Shown piece by piece: positions 10,855 through 21,110 of a DNA stretch of 44,826 nt. Within the stretch, counting starts at the first letter, position 1. Each line of letters opens with the position of its first letter. A model generated the notes under the pieces. That model had not been told where the DNA came from and did not search any database. It saw nothing but the letters and a program-made list of their open reading frames with translations. Source of the stretch: Blattamonas nauphoetae (taxonomy: Eukaryota; Preaxostyla; Oxymonadida); NCBI GenBank assembly GCA_033064195.1, contig JARBJD010000472.1:1-44826 (forward strand). The letters are read 5' to 3'. Both the position numbers and the translations under genes were made by a program.

Positions 10855-12471
10855 CAGTCAGTCGGACTGTTGAGTAATTTGTAACCGGTCATGTCATTGT
10901 CGAAACTGTAGAATTCTTGTTTTCTTCGAAAATGAAAAAAGTACCAGACCTTAGTCAGTCTCGTGTATCACACTTCCACATCCTGTCAAAATTGATGGTC
11001 AGCTTTCCTAAAAACGATTCATTCACGTATGCTGATCAGATTGTTCGACTGTCGTGGTCATCGAATGCTGACGGGATAAAGAAACTAATCGAACTGGAAA
11101 AAACTTCGATACATGGAACGATCCCAAGACAACTCATCGCAGATATAGTGGGTTGTACACCATCGCAAGTCTCCCAAATTCGACACGGCTCTTACTACGT
11201 TCCAGTAGAGGAAAAGAAAAACAGCATACTATCACGAAAGCAGAAAGAAGAACTACTAAATTTGATCAAGGAGGACAGTTTGAGAGGCCAGCCATGGATC
11301 CCATCTCAAATATTTGATTGGGTTTCCGAAAAACCAATCGAACGGACATCAACCGAACTTTCCCATATGACTTTGTTCGGTTGAATTCGAAGGAGATCGC
11401 TCTTCATTCCACTGCTCCGATGACTTCTTCAAGAACGGCTGTAAGAATTCAAGACATCGACGAATATATGACACACCTCGAATCACTCATCAAAACGGTT
11501 CATCCACTTCTGTTCATCAACGCCGATGAGGTCGGCTATCAGCCTAAACAAGACTCGATTGGTCATTGCGTGGTTGGTGCTGTCGAACTTTCTGCGAAAC
11601 CTCTTCATTTTCCAGTTCCGCAAACTGTCCCCGTTTCTCTGCGATGGCCGCGATCTCCCTTCATGGAAAAGCACTCCCCTTCACTGTGTGTTGCGTGCTC
11701 CCATGGACGAGAAGGACTTAGAAAAGATGGGAATAATGGATGAGGACCAAATGGTGGTTGAGGAAAATGAGAAAGGAGGATTTACACAGGAGAAATTTGA
11801 TAGTTGGTTGGAGAATGTTCTCCTTGACTACGTGACCGAACAGCGAACCATACTACGAAAGCCGAAAGCACCAGCTGTTCTCCTTGTGGACAACTCCAGT
11901 GTCCATCTTGGAGAAGCGGCTGAGCTGACTCTCTCAAATGCTGGTATCGCCCTCTACACTCCCACCGAATGCCACGCACTATCTACAGCCACTAGACTGC
12001 GTGACATTCGGTATCATGAAACGACAACTCTCACGTCTCAAATACGACGACAACTCGTCATCAATTGGTCGTTGTCTTCAGCAATTCTTGAGTGCATTTC
12101 AGTCAGCCACCACAGGAGAGAACATCAGAGCAGCTTTTCAGCGAGCGGGTCTGGAGGTCTTCTATGGGAATGATGGAGAACAATGCCGAGTGTCTCAATC
12201 CCGTTTTGAGGTGATTAAGGAAAACGTAAGATCGGACAACAAGGCCTGGGAGAGTCGAGCAAAGGAAGCAAAAGTAACTCTCAAACAAAAGAAGTTTGGT
12301 CTCCAGAACCACGAAGCCCCCTTCTAATACACTCTTTCCATTCATGAAACTTTCTCACAACTTCACGACTCTTTCAGTTTCTTTGTTTTTGTAAAACCGA
12401 GAAATCATTCAAGAATGAAGAATGGGGCTCGATTACGAGAGTTACAAATTACTCAACAGTCCGACCGACTG
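10855..12471 (+). mobile_element. pogo-like (Tc1/mariner superfamily) DNA transposon, 1617 bp
   Basis: 31-bp terminal inverted repeats occupy 10855-10885 and 12441-12471. They start CAGTCAGTCGGACTG on the left and CAGTCGGTCGGACTG on the right (minus strand), with one mismatch. The flanking TA dinucleotides at 10853 and 12472 are the target duplication. CAGT ends, a TA duplication and the DDD transposase inside all fit pogo. The insertion site can be checked against a paralogue: the flanks read GTCGATCC-TA-CCGTAACAAATT here, and the matching place upstream of SPRY copy 2 (near 13725-13745) reads TCGATCCAACCGCAACAAAT without an insertion. So it landed in the promoter region of SPRY copy 1 after or around the tandem duplication. 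Confidence 0.9.
10932..12327 (+). pseudogene. pogo-like DDE transposase, broken
   Basis: ATG at 10932, just inside the left terminal repeat. The N-terminal part carries a helix-turn-helix-like stretch (PRQLIADIVGCTPSQVSQIR), then a second DNA-binding-like segment. The catalytic core shows LLFINADEVGYQPKQ (first Asp), VLLVDNSSVHLGEAAEL (second Asp) and PPNATHYLQPLDCVTFGIMK (third Asp, the pogo/Tigger HxLQPLD signature). The gene is no longer continuous. The frame changes near 11330, near 11625 and near 11965, so about three indels separate the conserved blocks. Termination is at 12325-12327. The protein would be about 460 residues, normal for the family. This copy cannot move itself unless helped in trans. 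Confidence 0.85.
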
Positions 12472-12648
12472 TACCGTAACAAATTTTGATCAGATGTGAC
12501 AGACTTTGGTTCGTTAAATGTGCCTAAAAATCAATCCTCATCACACGAAGGTGTCTCTGATAAATTCAAAAAAGACTTTCATGATCAATCGAAGATGAGT
12601 GTGATTGACAGAATGACAACAGCAAGAAATCTGATCGAAGAAAAGGCA

Positions 12649-13716
12649 TTATTCTCCCAAATTGTGTCCAGTTCCTTGAAAAGTCACATGTGATTGTTTT
12701 TCCTCTCCCCAAAATGTAATTTCGACGTCTGTATCTTTTTTGCGGATGTCGATGACGAAAACGAGGGGGACAGGAATGTTGATGTAGTGGTGTGGCTGTT
12801 GAATCCCATTGATGAAGAAGTGGAGTGTCCTCTTCTCCAAGTCAGCCTCTGCCGACCATTCTTCCCACTTCTTCACGGTGTTGTTCTGAAAAGGGTGTTT
12901 GCTTACTGTGTAGAGCAGTCCATCAGAGTTGAACATCATCGCTGCTTTCGGAGAAGTGTATGTTGCCGTTTTCAAGAAATGTGTGTGTTCTGTTGCATCA
13001 CACACACCAATCACTGAAAGAAGGAAAATGAAGAATAAAAGTGACAAACTGACATATATTGCAGCAGTTTTGATTGAAAGTCGATGAATACCTTTCGAGA
13101 CAGTTTTTGTGAAGCAACCAGCCCATCCCTCAGAATCGATTCGTGTGACAGTCGTTCCATTCACTCGATTGTGTTCTGGACTGACCGCGACGATGATTTC
13201 TGATGTCACGAAGAACTGTCGGTTTCTTGCCTCTTCAGCAGTCATCTGTTCGATGGTTTTCAGTGTCTGGGTCAGTTTTCTCTCATTCTCTTCCAGTTTC
13301 TGTGTCAATGTCAAAAGATCAAGGCGCAGTTGGTCTTTCTCTCGCTGCACTGATATCACAGTTGAAGTGAGCGCTTCGTTTTTACTTCGGGACTCTGCCA
13401 GTTCATTCTCCAATTTGGCGATTCGAGCAATCAACTGATTGTGTTCTGAACGCTCTTTCTGATGGTTCGCGATTAGTTGATGAAGATCGGTGAAGAGTTG
13501 GTTCTCTGGTGTATTATGTGACTGGAATTCAGTATGTTGATGATGATATGATGGTGTGAGAGATGTGAATGTAAAGACAATTCCAACCGGTTCATCCATG
13601 TTTAAGATTTTGGAGATATCCTGAAGAGATATCAAGACAGGAGAGGTAACCAAAGAAGAAAAACAGAATAGTGATGGATTAAGCAATTTTCATGCCTGTT
13701 GAGGATCTGTATTCAT
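12649..13716 (-). CDS. Coiled-coil SPRY/B30.2-like protein, copy 2
   Basis: Three exons: 13716-13696 (MNTDPQQ), 13620-13050 and 13013-12649. Spliced length is 957 nt, giving 318 residues. Introns are 75 nt and 36 nt (GTTTGTCAC to TTTCAG), in the same places and phases as copy 1. The first intron opens with GC (CAACAG then GCATGA) where copy 1 has GT, so it is a GC-AG intron or a weakened donor. Residues about 60-135 form a coiled coil (AKLENELAESRSKNEAL, LRLDLLTLTQKLEENERKL). Residues about 145-318 are the SPRY-like domain, with VTRIDSEGWAGCFTK, YVMIGVCDATEHTHF and DVEITFWGEEKQSHV. It looks intact. It is probably an intracellular adaptor, since there is no signal peptide or membrane span. Its partner is unknown. 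Confidence 0.82.
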
Positions 13717-13914
13717 GATTGCTAGTCTCGATCCAACCGCAACAAATTGTTACGAATTTGAGATGGAACAGTCCTGGTCAACATCTACGATTTCAAACTT
13801 CCTTATCTTCATGTTTCCTTCAGAACTATGCGAAAACAAGACAATGGAGAATACTGACACAGCTTTCGGAATGATTTTCTCACACCCATAAAAAAATAAG
13901 TCACCCATTCTCCA

Positions 13915-15393
13915 ATGAACCACTCTGAACAACAGCGCTTTACAATCGTCGGTTTGTCCAGTAGTTTCCTCATCTTTTTCTCAGCTCGTGGATGCACCAC
14001 ACCAATGATTATTTTCATCATCATTAGTCACCCAACAATCCGGGAGTAAATAACTATGCGGGAGTTTTTTTATGTGTCTCAAAAGTTGGGAGTAACCTTG
14101 GATTTTTAATTTTTTCGACAATTTTTCACTAGAAATAACATATTTATGAATAAATGAAGTGTCCTAGGTGGTTCAGAACAAATAGTTTTGATTACCCAGC
14201 ACATATTTCTCATGACCTTGAAAAGTTGATCTCGTTGTATCTCCATAACCAGACAAAATTTTGACATGAAATTTTCGCGAAAATGAATGATTTGAGAAAA
14301 ATAAACTTTTGATATTTTAACTTTTTAATTTTTTTCCCCACCTCTCGAGAAAGAATGTGTTGATTTTGACATCATCCCAAAATTGCTCTCTCGCTATGCA
14401 TCAGAAGGGAATTTCGTTTTCAAAATTCCTACAAATGATGTCAACTCTGTCCTAATCGAGTTCAAATGATCAATTTTGCATGAAAGGCGAATCGTGAGTG
14501 ACAAATCCGAAGACTCTTGGAGCATTCCTTGAAAATGATGAAAACCTTGATTTTGGTGCCTTCGAAAAAAAAGTTTGAAATGTCAAAGTTTATTTTTCTC
14601 AAATCATTCATTTTCGCGAAAATTTCATGTCAAAATTTTGTCTGGTTATGGAGATACAACGAGATCAACTTTTCAAGGTCATGAGAAATATGTGCTGGGT
14701 AATCAAAACTATTTGTTCTGAACCACCTAGGACACTTCATTTATTCATAAATATGTTATTTCTAGTGAAAAATTGTCGAAAAAATTAAAAATCCAAGGTT
14801 ACTCCCAACTTTTGAGACACATAAAAAAACTCCCGCATAGTTATTTACTCCCGGATTGTTGGGTGACTAATCGGCATTGTGCTCCTCTGTATATCAATCC
14901 CGCTTTCCATCTTCGTGTCAGCGGGATTCCTCGGCTTAGGGGTTTCCCTTCCGACCGCGCTCATCCTTTTCGGACTCATGTTCGGGGGAATGTATGGCCG
15001 ACGCACGACAAGTTCACAGACATTCTCCGAGTGAATTCCGTGCCAACACTTGGTCGATCACAAATTGTGATCTATTTCGTGAACGGATTCATCTACCACT
15101 CGGGAACACCGTTCAAGACAGATGATGCGATGCGTTTTGGGCAAGCAGTGAATGGATATCTGATGCAGCACGCCCCACAGAACCTGGCATCTGTCCAAAC
15201 ACTCCATCCTCAACAACCCGGGTACGGGATGCATACAGGCTATCCCCCTCTCACAGAATATGGTGTCCCGTCGGTTTATGGGCAGCCACCCATCGGATTC
15301 GTTGGATCGTCCCAACCTCCAGCGACAGTGTACTCCACGCCTTATCAGCCCCCTCCCACGACTGCTCCCGTTCAAACGATCTCAAAGGAGTAA
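13915..15393 (+). pseudogene. Small multi-span membrane protein gene interrupted by a foldback element
   Basis: ATG at 13915 gives MNHSEQQRFTIV. A 33-nt intron (13952-13984, GTTTGTCC to TTCTCAG) joins this to ARGCTTPMIIFIII. There the 841-bp inverted-repeat element begins. Beyond it, from 14870, the frame GIVLLCISIPLSIF, SAGFLGLGVSLPTALILFG, LMFGGMYGRR continues the hydrophobic run, so the two sides together make a protein with two or more membrane spans. A Pro/Tyr-rich tail (GYPPLTEYGVPSVYGQPP, STPYQPPPTTAPVQ) lies in another frame up to the stop at 15391-15393. Either an intron I cannot place or a frameshift lies between about 15000 and 15120. Family not recognised. The insertion should inactivate this allele unless the element is spliced out, for which I see no GT-AG pair. 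Confidence 0.45.
14027..14867. mobile_element. Foldback/MITE-like element, about 290-bp inverted arms
   Basis: The arms (14027 to about 14318, and about 14575-14867) are near-perfect inverted copies. They begin GTCACCCAACAATCC and end GGATTGTTGGGTGAC, around a spacer of about 255 bp. TA lies on both sides, so a TA target duplication is the simplest reading. If the ends are instead taken as TAGTCACCC, the duplication is AT, and removing it joins the hydrophobic frame of the host gene exactly (III-GIVLLC). No transposase is seen. It is non-autonomous; a TA duplication would suggest a Tc1/mariner relative but the ends do not match the pogo element nearby. Confidence 0.8.
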
Positions 15394-16187
15394 TTGACCG
15401 AGATGATCGAAATGCTCTCATACGACAATGCTTTGATTCAGTGATCTGTGATATGTTTTTGTGATTAACTGTTATTTGCAAGAGTCCACGAAGGATTGTG
15501 CATTGCTGCTCTTCATTTTGTTGCACACTTCCTGTCGTTGGTTTGTCAATTCTCATTTTTTCCAATACATCCATCCAATACGAGGTATTTACGTGAATAA
15601 TGGGTCTTTTGATCGAGCTCGAACTCACCATTCAAGCTGTTCGAAAACACAAGATTTATTGCCTCTCTCCCATGCTGTTCTTTGTTTGTCTCTTAACACC
15701 GATTTCGGGAGATGAATCAGCTCAATTTTATGTGATTGTGATGAGGGAAGCCTTTTCCACTCGATTCCCTCTTAATATGTCTTGATTTTCTTCCCAAATT
15801 TCTCCGTCAGTGACAAAGAAGAAGCCCCCTGTACTTGATTGATTGTCATCCTGAATTGAAGAAGCATTTCGTCGATAAACGAACTTTTTCTCGTGGCGGC
15901 TTACTCAATCTCAGTTTTTATCAAAGGCCAAGCTATCACTCAAATTTGAGACCTCCGAATGACTAATTTGAACCCATTATGCGAACGTGCCTTTTCATCC
16001 CATTTTTACTCCTGTTCTGACCGAAGAATCTCCGTCCCATCCCATCGCTGGGTCTTGTATGGAACGAAGTAATCTCTCTCACCAGACAGAATTGGTGATA
16101 CCTTTGCCGGAATTTTCGATTATGTGGGCCTAGACCAACAAACCAGAACTTCGGATTCGATCGACCCTCACTCTTTTCATTTCAACA
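15394..16187. other. Intergenic region upstream of the ABC transporter
   Basis: No gene is seen. Short AT-rich frames only. The 5 prime flank and promoter of the transporter must lie here, but no motif shared with other host genes is evident. Confidence 0.45.
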
Positions 16188-19100
16188 ATGCCACCAGCAA
16201 CCACTCATGAAGAAAACCCTGAACAAACTTCCATCGATGGAGAGATCTTTGAAGAATCAAAAGTTCAATTGATTGATCCCAATTCACCTCCACTCACCGC
16301 ATTTGGGACTGAACAAAACGTACCAAACATTCCAGGATCACCATCAGCAAAGACTCGAGACAGTGATCTTCGATCACCTGACCAAACTATTCACACAGCT
16401 GTAGTACTCCCACCAGCAGACTCCGACCCAGTCGAGTTCAAAAGAAAAAGAAATGAAGAAGAAGCACAACCCCTGATCGCTAACCTCTTCTTCTGTTTCT
16501 ACTTCAGATTCGTGTGTAGATGTTCACCCATCCGTGATCAGGACATCTACGAATGTCATACACTTGACAGAACAGACACAACAATCACAAGAGCAGCACA
16601 GGTGTGGGACACTCCCGCACGCGAATACATGATGAAGCGAAAAGAATTCGAAAGCATAACACAACAAGAAGGGTATTCCTGTTTCTTTTTGCCCACTTTT
16701 GTTGTGAACGTTCAGAACGAAAGCAAAACCGCCTAAAGCTCCTGGTCTGTTCAGTCTGATCATGTTCAAACTGTCGAAAAGGAGAATCGCCATCTACTAT
16801 CTCTTTATCATTTTGAGGTCTGTCAAATCTCCTCTTTACCCTCTCGTTCTCTCCCAGTTATGTATTTATGTTCCTCCAACCAGCAATGATGAAATACCTG
16901 CTTGTTGTTGTCGAATCACGTGAAACTGACCCATCTGCCCGCTTTCCTTTCGAATTCGCCATCCCCCTCATTCTGGCTGGCTTCCTAACCAACTTTTTTG
17001 ATGCTCTCGGAACTCGCTTTATATACCATCACACCACATCAGTCCGATCCATGCTGTCCGGGCTTGTGTATCGCAAGACACTCCTTCTGAACATCACCGC
17101 GCAGTCCAACATCGACAGTGGACGCTTGCTCTCACTCGTCTCCACTGATTGCCGAATGGTTTCAGAAAACATGTGGATGATCTACGTGTTCCTTCTGGTT
17201 CCAGTCCAAATCATGATCCCACTCGTTTTCGTGCTGATTGACTTTGGTTGGTGCGGACTGATTTCACTTGGTGTCATTATTGTCATCACGCCCATCACAA
17301 TGATTTTCATGTTCAATGTTGGAATCTATGCACGGTTCTTCATGGCACACAACGATGAGCGAAACAAGATCATGAACGAGACATTGCAAGGAATGCGAAT
17401 TGTCAAGTTCACTGGTCTGGAACAGGTGTTCATGAAGAAGATCGACAACCCAAGACAGAAGCAGATCACAGATCTCTTCCATTTCATGTGGTTCCAGAAT
17501 ATGGCCAACACGATGATCAGAAACCTGCCGATGTGCGTGAATGCTGCCACACTCTCAACCTTCGTCGTCACACAGCAGATTCCACCAAACAGATTCGCTT
17601 TTGATGTCATGCCGAATGTGGGTTTCCTCACACAAATGACTCGAGAGACCAACATGATCCCGACTTACATGCAAATCACAATCATGGTCACAATCTTGCT
17701 TCAGCGGATCAGACAGTTCCTTCTCCTTCCGGAACTCCAACAAGAGCGCCGTGAAGAGCCTGCAGACCAGGACATTGCGTTGCAGATTGAAGGAGGAAAC
17801 TATAAATGGGCTGATCCGCCTGAGATCCCGCTGACATCGGCAGAGAACCTTGTTCTCCAAAAAGAAAGAGAACTGGCGAAGAAGAATGCTGCGAAGAAGA
17901 AAGCTGAGGAGTCGGAAGAAGAACTGAAGAGTGTCGAGCCAGCTGCGGAATTGGCTCCTGAAAGCCAACCGACAGATTCCAGCAACGAAATCTTCCAACC
18001 GACATACAATCAACTCCATTCACCTTCCGATCCTGTCGCGAATCCAAAGGCACGAGACGATTCTCCTCCTGTTAATAACGTTCACTCGCCCTCACCCAGC
18101 CCGTCGCCCATGTCCACTCCGTCTGGAAACGGATCGGCTACCACTTTAAGCGACATCAATATCTCTCTCAAAGTTGGTTCATTGACAATGATTGTGGGTG
18201 GCGTTGGATCGGGAAAATCGTCGATCGGTGCTGCCATCATCGGAGACATTGAACGGCTCAGCGGAAACGTGAAGATCCGAGGTTCAATTGCCTATTGCCC
18301 ACAAGTCCCCTGGATCAACAACGACACTGTCAGAGGGAATATCGTGTTCGGATCACCATTCGACGAACAGAAGTATCTGGAAACTGTGCGTGTCTGTGCT
18401 TTGGAGCCAGACTTCAAGACTCTATCTGCAGGAGATCAAACAGCGATTGGAGAGAAGGGGGTGAATCTGAGTGGAGGACAGAAGGCGAGAATCCAGCTGG
18501 CAAGGTCCATCTACTCGAATCGAGATATTTACGTGTTGGATGACCCACTTTCCGCTGTTGATGCTCACGTTGGACGATATCTGATGGACGAATGCATTTT
18601 GGGGAAGTTGAAAGGAAAGACAGTGATGTTGATGACAAACCAGCTTCAATTTCTCAACAGCGCGGATTGTGTGATCTTACTGCACAATGGACATGTTGTG
18701 GCACAAGGCACGTATGAAGAATTGAGAGCGAAGGGAATCAACTTTGACAAATACATTATCAAGACAGAAGAGACAAAGGAGAAGAAAGAAGAAGAGAAAG
18801 AGAAAGAAACAGAAGAAGACAAAGATGAAAATAAAACTGACAACACGAAACTGGATGACTTAGCGAAAGGAGCCGATTCCGAAGCTGGCAAACAGATCAT
18901 CACAGAAGAAGAAATGAAGACAGGGAGCGTGCCTTGGTCTTACTACTTCCGTTACCTCGGCACTCTCTTCCCCATCCCGCTGTTGCTTCTCTTCTTCCTT
19001 CTCGTCCTCGCTTGCGAAGCCATCCCTCTTCTACAGGGGATGTGGTTAGGTGTCATCCCGAACCCAAATATGTTCGGTGGAGATAAATATTATTATTGGA

Positions 19101-20834
19101 AGATTGGTGTTTTCGGATTGTCCGTCCCGGTTTCTCTTGTTTTGATGATCGGAAGAGCAACACTCCTCGCGTGTGGCTCGAAACGCTCAAACAGAATCAT
19201 CCACAACGAGCTGTTGACAAATGTGATGCGCTGTCCAACCTCATTCTTCGACACGACGCCATTGGGTAGAATCATCAACAGATTCACAGGTGATCTCTCA
19301 CAGACAGATATGATGCTTCTGTCGATGTTCATGAACATTCTGAACATGCTGATTGGCGTGGTCGGCCAGATTGTGATCGTCTCCATCCAGAATATCTTCT
19401 TCCTGTGCATCGGAATCCCGATTCTCGTCGTGTTCTACATCATCACTAAAGTCTACATGAGAGCAGCCCGCAATCTCCAACGACTGGACTCCATTGCCCG
19501 CTCACCTGTCATCTCCCTCTACTCCGAAGTCATCTCAGGTGCTGGGCTCTCCACCATCCGCGCGTTTGGACTCGAAGACGTTTGGAAAGCCAAGTTCTAC
19601 ACAGCACTGGACGATTGGTGTGTGAGAACAGTTCTGTTCATGGAGGGGAAAGTCTGGGCGACAACGTACACCGGGTTGGTTCTGATTTTATTTATGGGAG
19701 GGGTGGTTGGGCTCGGATGGGCGTTCATGACGCCAGCTCAGCTCTCCGTGTCTGTGAACTCTGCTCTGTCGTTCAGCTTCCTCGCGTTCTATGTTGTGAT
19801 TCAGATGGTTGATCTGGAATCGAAAATGACAAGTTACGAAAGACTCCGTTTCTACACTTCCAACCTCCCTCAAGAAACAACGAAAGTCGAAGTCACTCCG
19901 CCGGAAGAGTGGCCCACAGCGGGAAATGTTCGTTTTGACTCAGTTTCGTTCAGATACAGGCACGGCCTTCCTTTTGTGTTGAAGGACGTGGACTTTGAGA
20001 TCAAAGCGGGCGAGAAGATTGGGATTTGTGGGCGGACAGGAGCAGGAAAGTCGTCGATGCTCTTCGCGCTCTTCAGACTGATCGAACTCGACCCAAAATT
20101 GGAACCAAAAATGATCGACACACAGACTGGGTTCCTCATCGACACCGATCCAAACGAGGAGCCGAACAAGGGACGAGTTCTGATTGATGGTGTGGACATC
20201 TCGAAAGTGGATTTGGGCCGACTCCGACGGTCAATCGCCATCATCCCACAAGACCCTACCCTTTTCACTGGCACAGTTCGACACAACCTCGACTTGGCCT
20301 CCAAACGAAGCGATGACCGAATCTGGGAAGTGCTGGACATGGTGGAGATGAGAGAAGTGATCGCTAACCTTCCAGCTGGTCTCGATTCGGAGGTGGCGGA
20401 GGGAGGAAGCAACTTCTCGACGGGACAGCGACAGCTGTTGTGTTTTGTCCGTGCCATTCTGAACAATTGTCGGATTGTCGTGCTGGATGAAGCAACAGCG
20501 AGTGTGGATGTGGAGACGGACGAGAAGATCCAGAAAACGATCCGACAGCAGTTCAGCGACAAGACAGTGATCGTCATTGCACATCGACTCAACACGATCA
20601 TGGACTCAGATCGAATCATTGTATGCCCACACTTCATTCAATCATTCTCTCATCTCTTCTCTCATTCTCTTTCCATCAATCTCTCCATCCATCTTCATCT
20701 CTTCCTTTCTTTTTCTCGTCGTCTTCCGGCAGGTGATGGACAAAGGTCGTGTTGTTGAATACGATTCGCCAGGAAACCTCAAAACCAACCCCGACTCAGC
20801 ATTCAACGGACTCATTCGAAGTCTCGACAGTTAA
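16188..20834 (+). CDS. ABCC/MRP-type ABC transporter, full length
   Basis: Four exons, 16188-16672, 16716-16817, 16858-20620 and 20733-20834, encode 1483 residues. Introns are 43, 40 and 112 nt, all GT-AG. Order is N-terminal cytosolic lead with DIYECHTLDRTD, first membrane domain (about 180-510), NBD1, second membrane domain (about 887-1180) and NBD2. NBD1 has Walker A GGVGSGKSS (about 643), signature LSGGQKARIQLARS and Walker B VLDDPLSAVDAH, with the Asp in place of Glu that is usual in ABCC NBD1. NBD2 has GRTGAGKSS (about 1254), FSTGQRQLLCFVRA, VLDEATASVD and IAHRLNT. It probably exports organic anions or conjugates across the plasma or a vacuolar membrane. There is no TMD0. A low-complexity insertion of more than 100 residues lies inside NBD1 between YKWADP and TLSDINI, and a Lys/Glu linker follows NBD1. 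It looks intact. Confidence 0.95.
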
Positions 20835-21110
20835 ACACTCAACTTTGAAAGAACGCGTCTCAAATCCTTCTGAACAGATGGGTTTGGGAGAGATTATTCT
20901 TGATTTGATGAGAGTTGTCACAATCCGTCTCTTTTGAAGGTCTTTTCGTTTGCTTTGGATCAAAAGCTTCAACATTTATGTGTATCTATCCTCCCACTCT
21001 CACAATTCTCAATTCTTCTTTCTTGAAATTCTCACTCACATCATCAATCTTTCTGTGATTCGATTCTAGAGGATTCCGACTGAAAAAGGAAAATATGGTT
21101 TGATCTAAGA

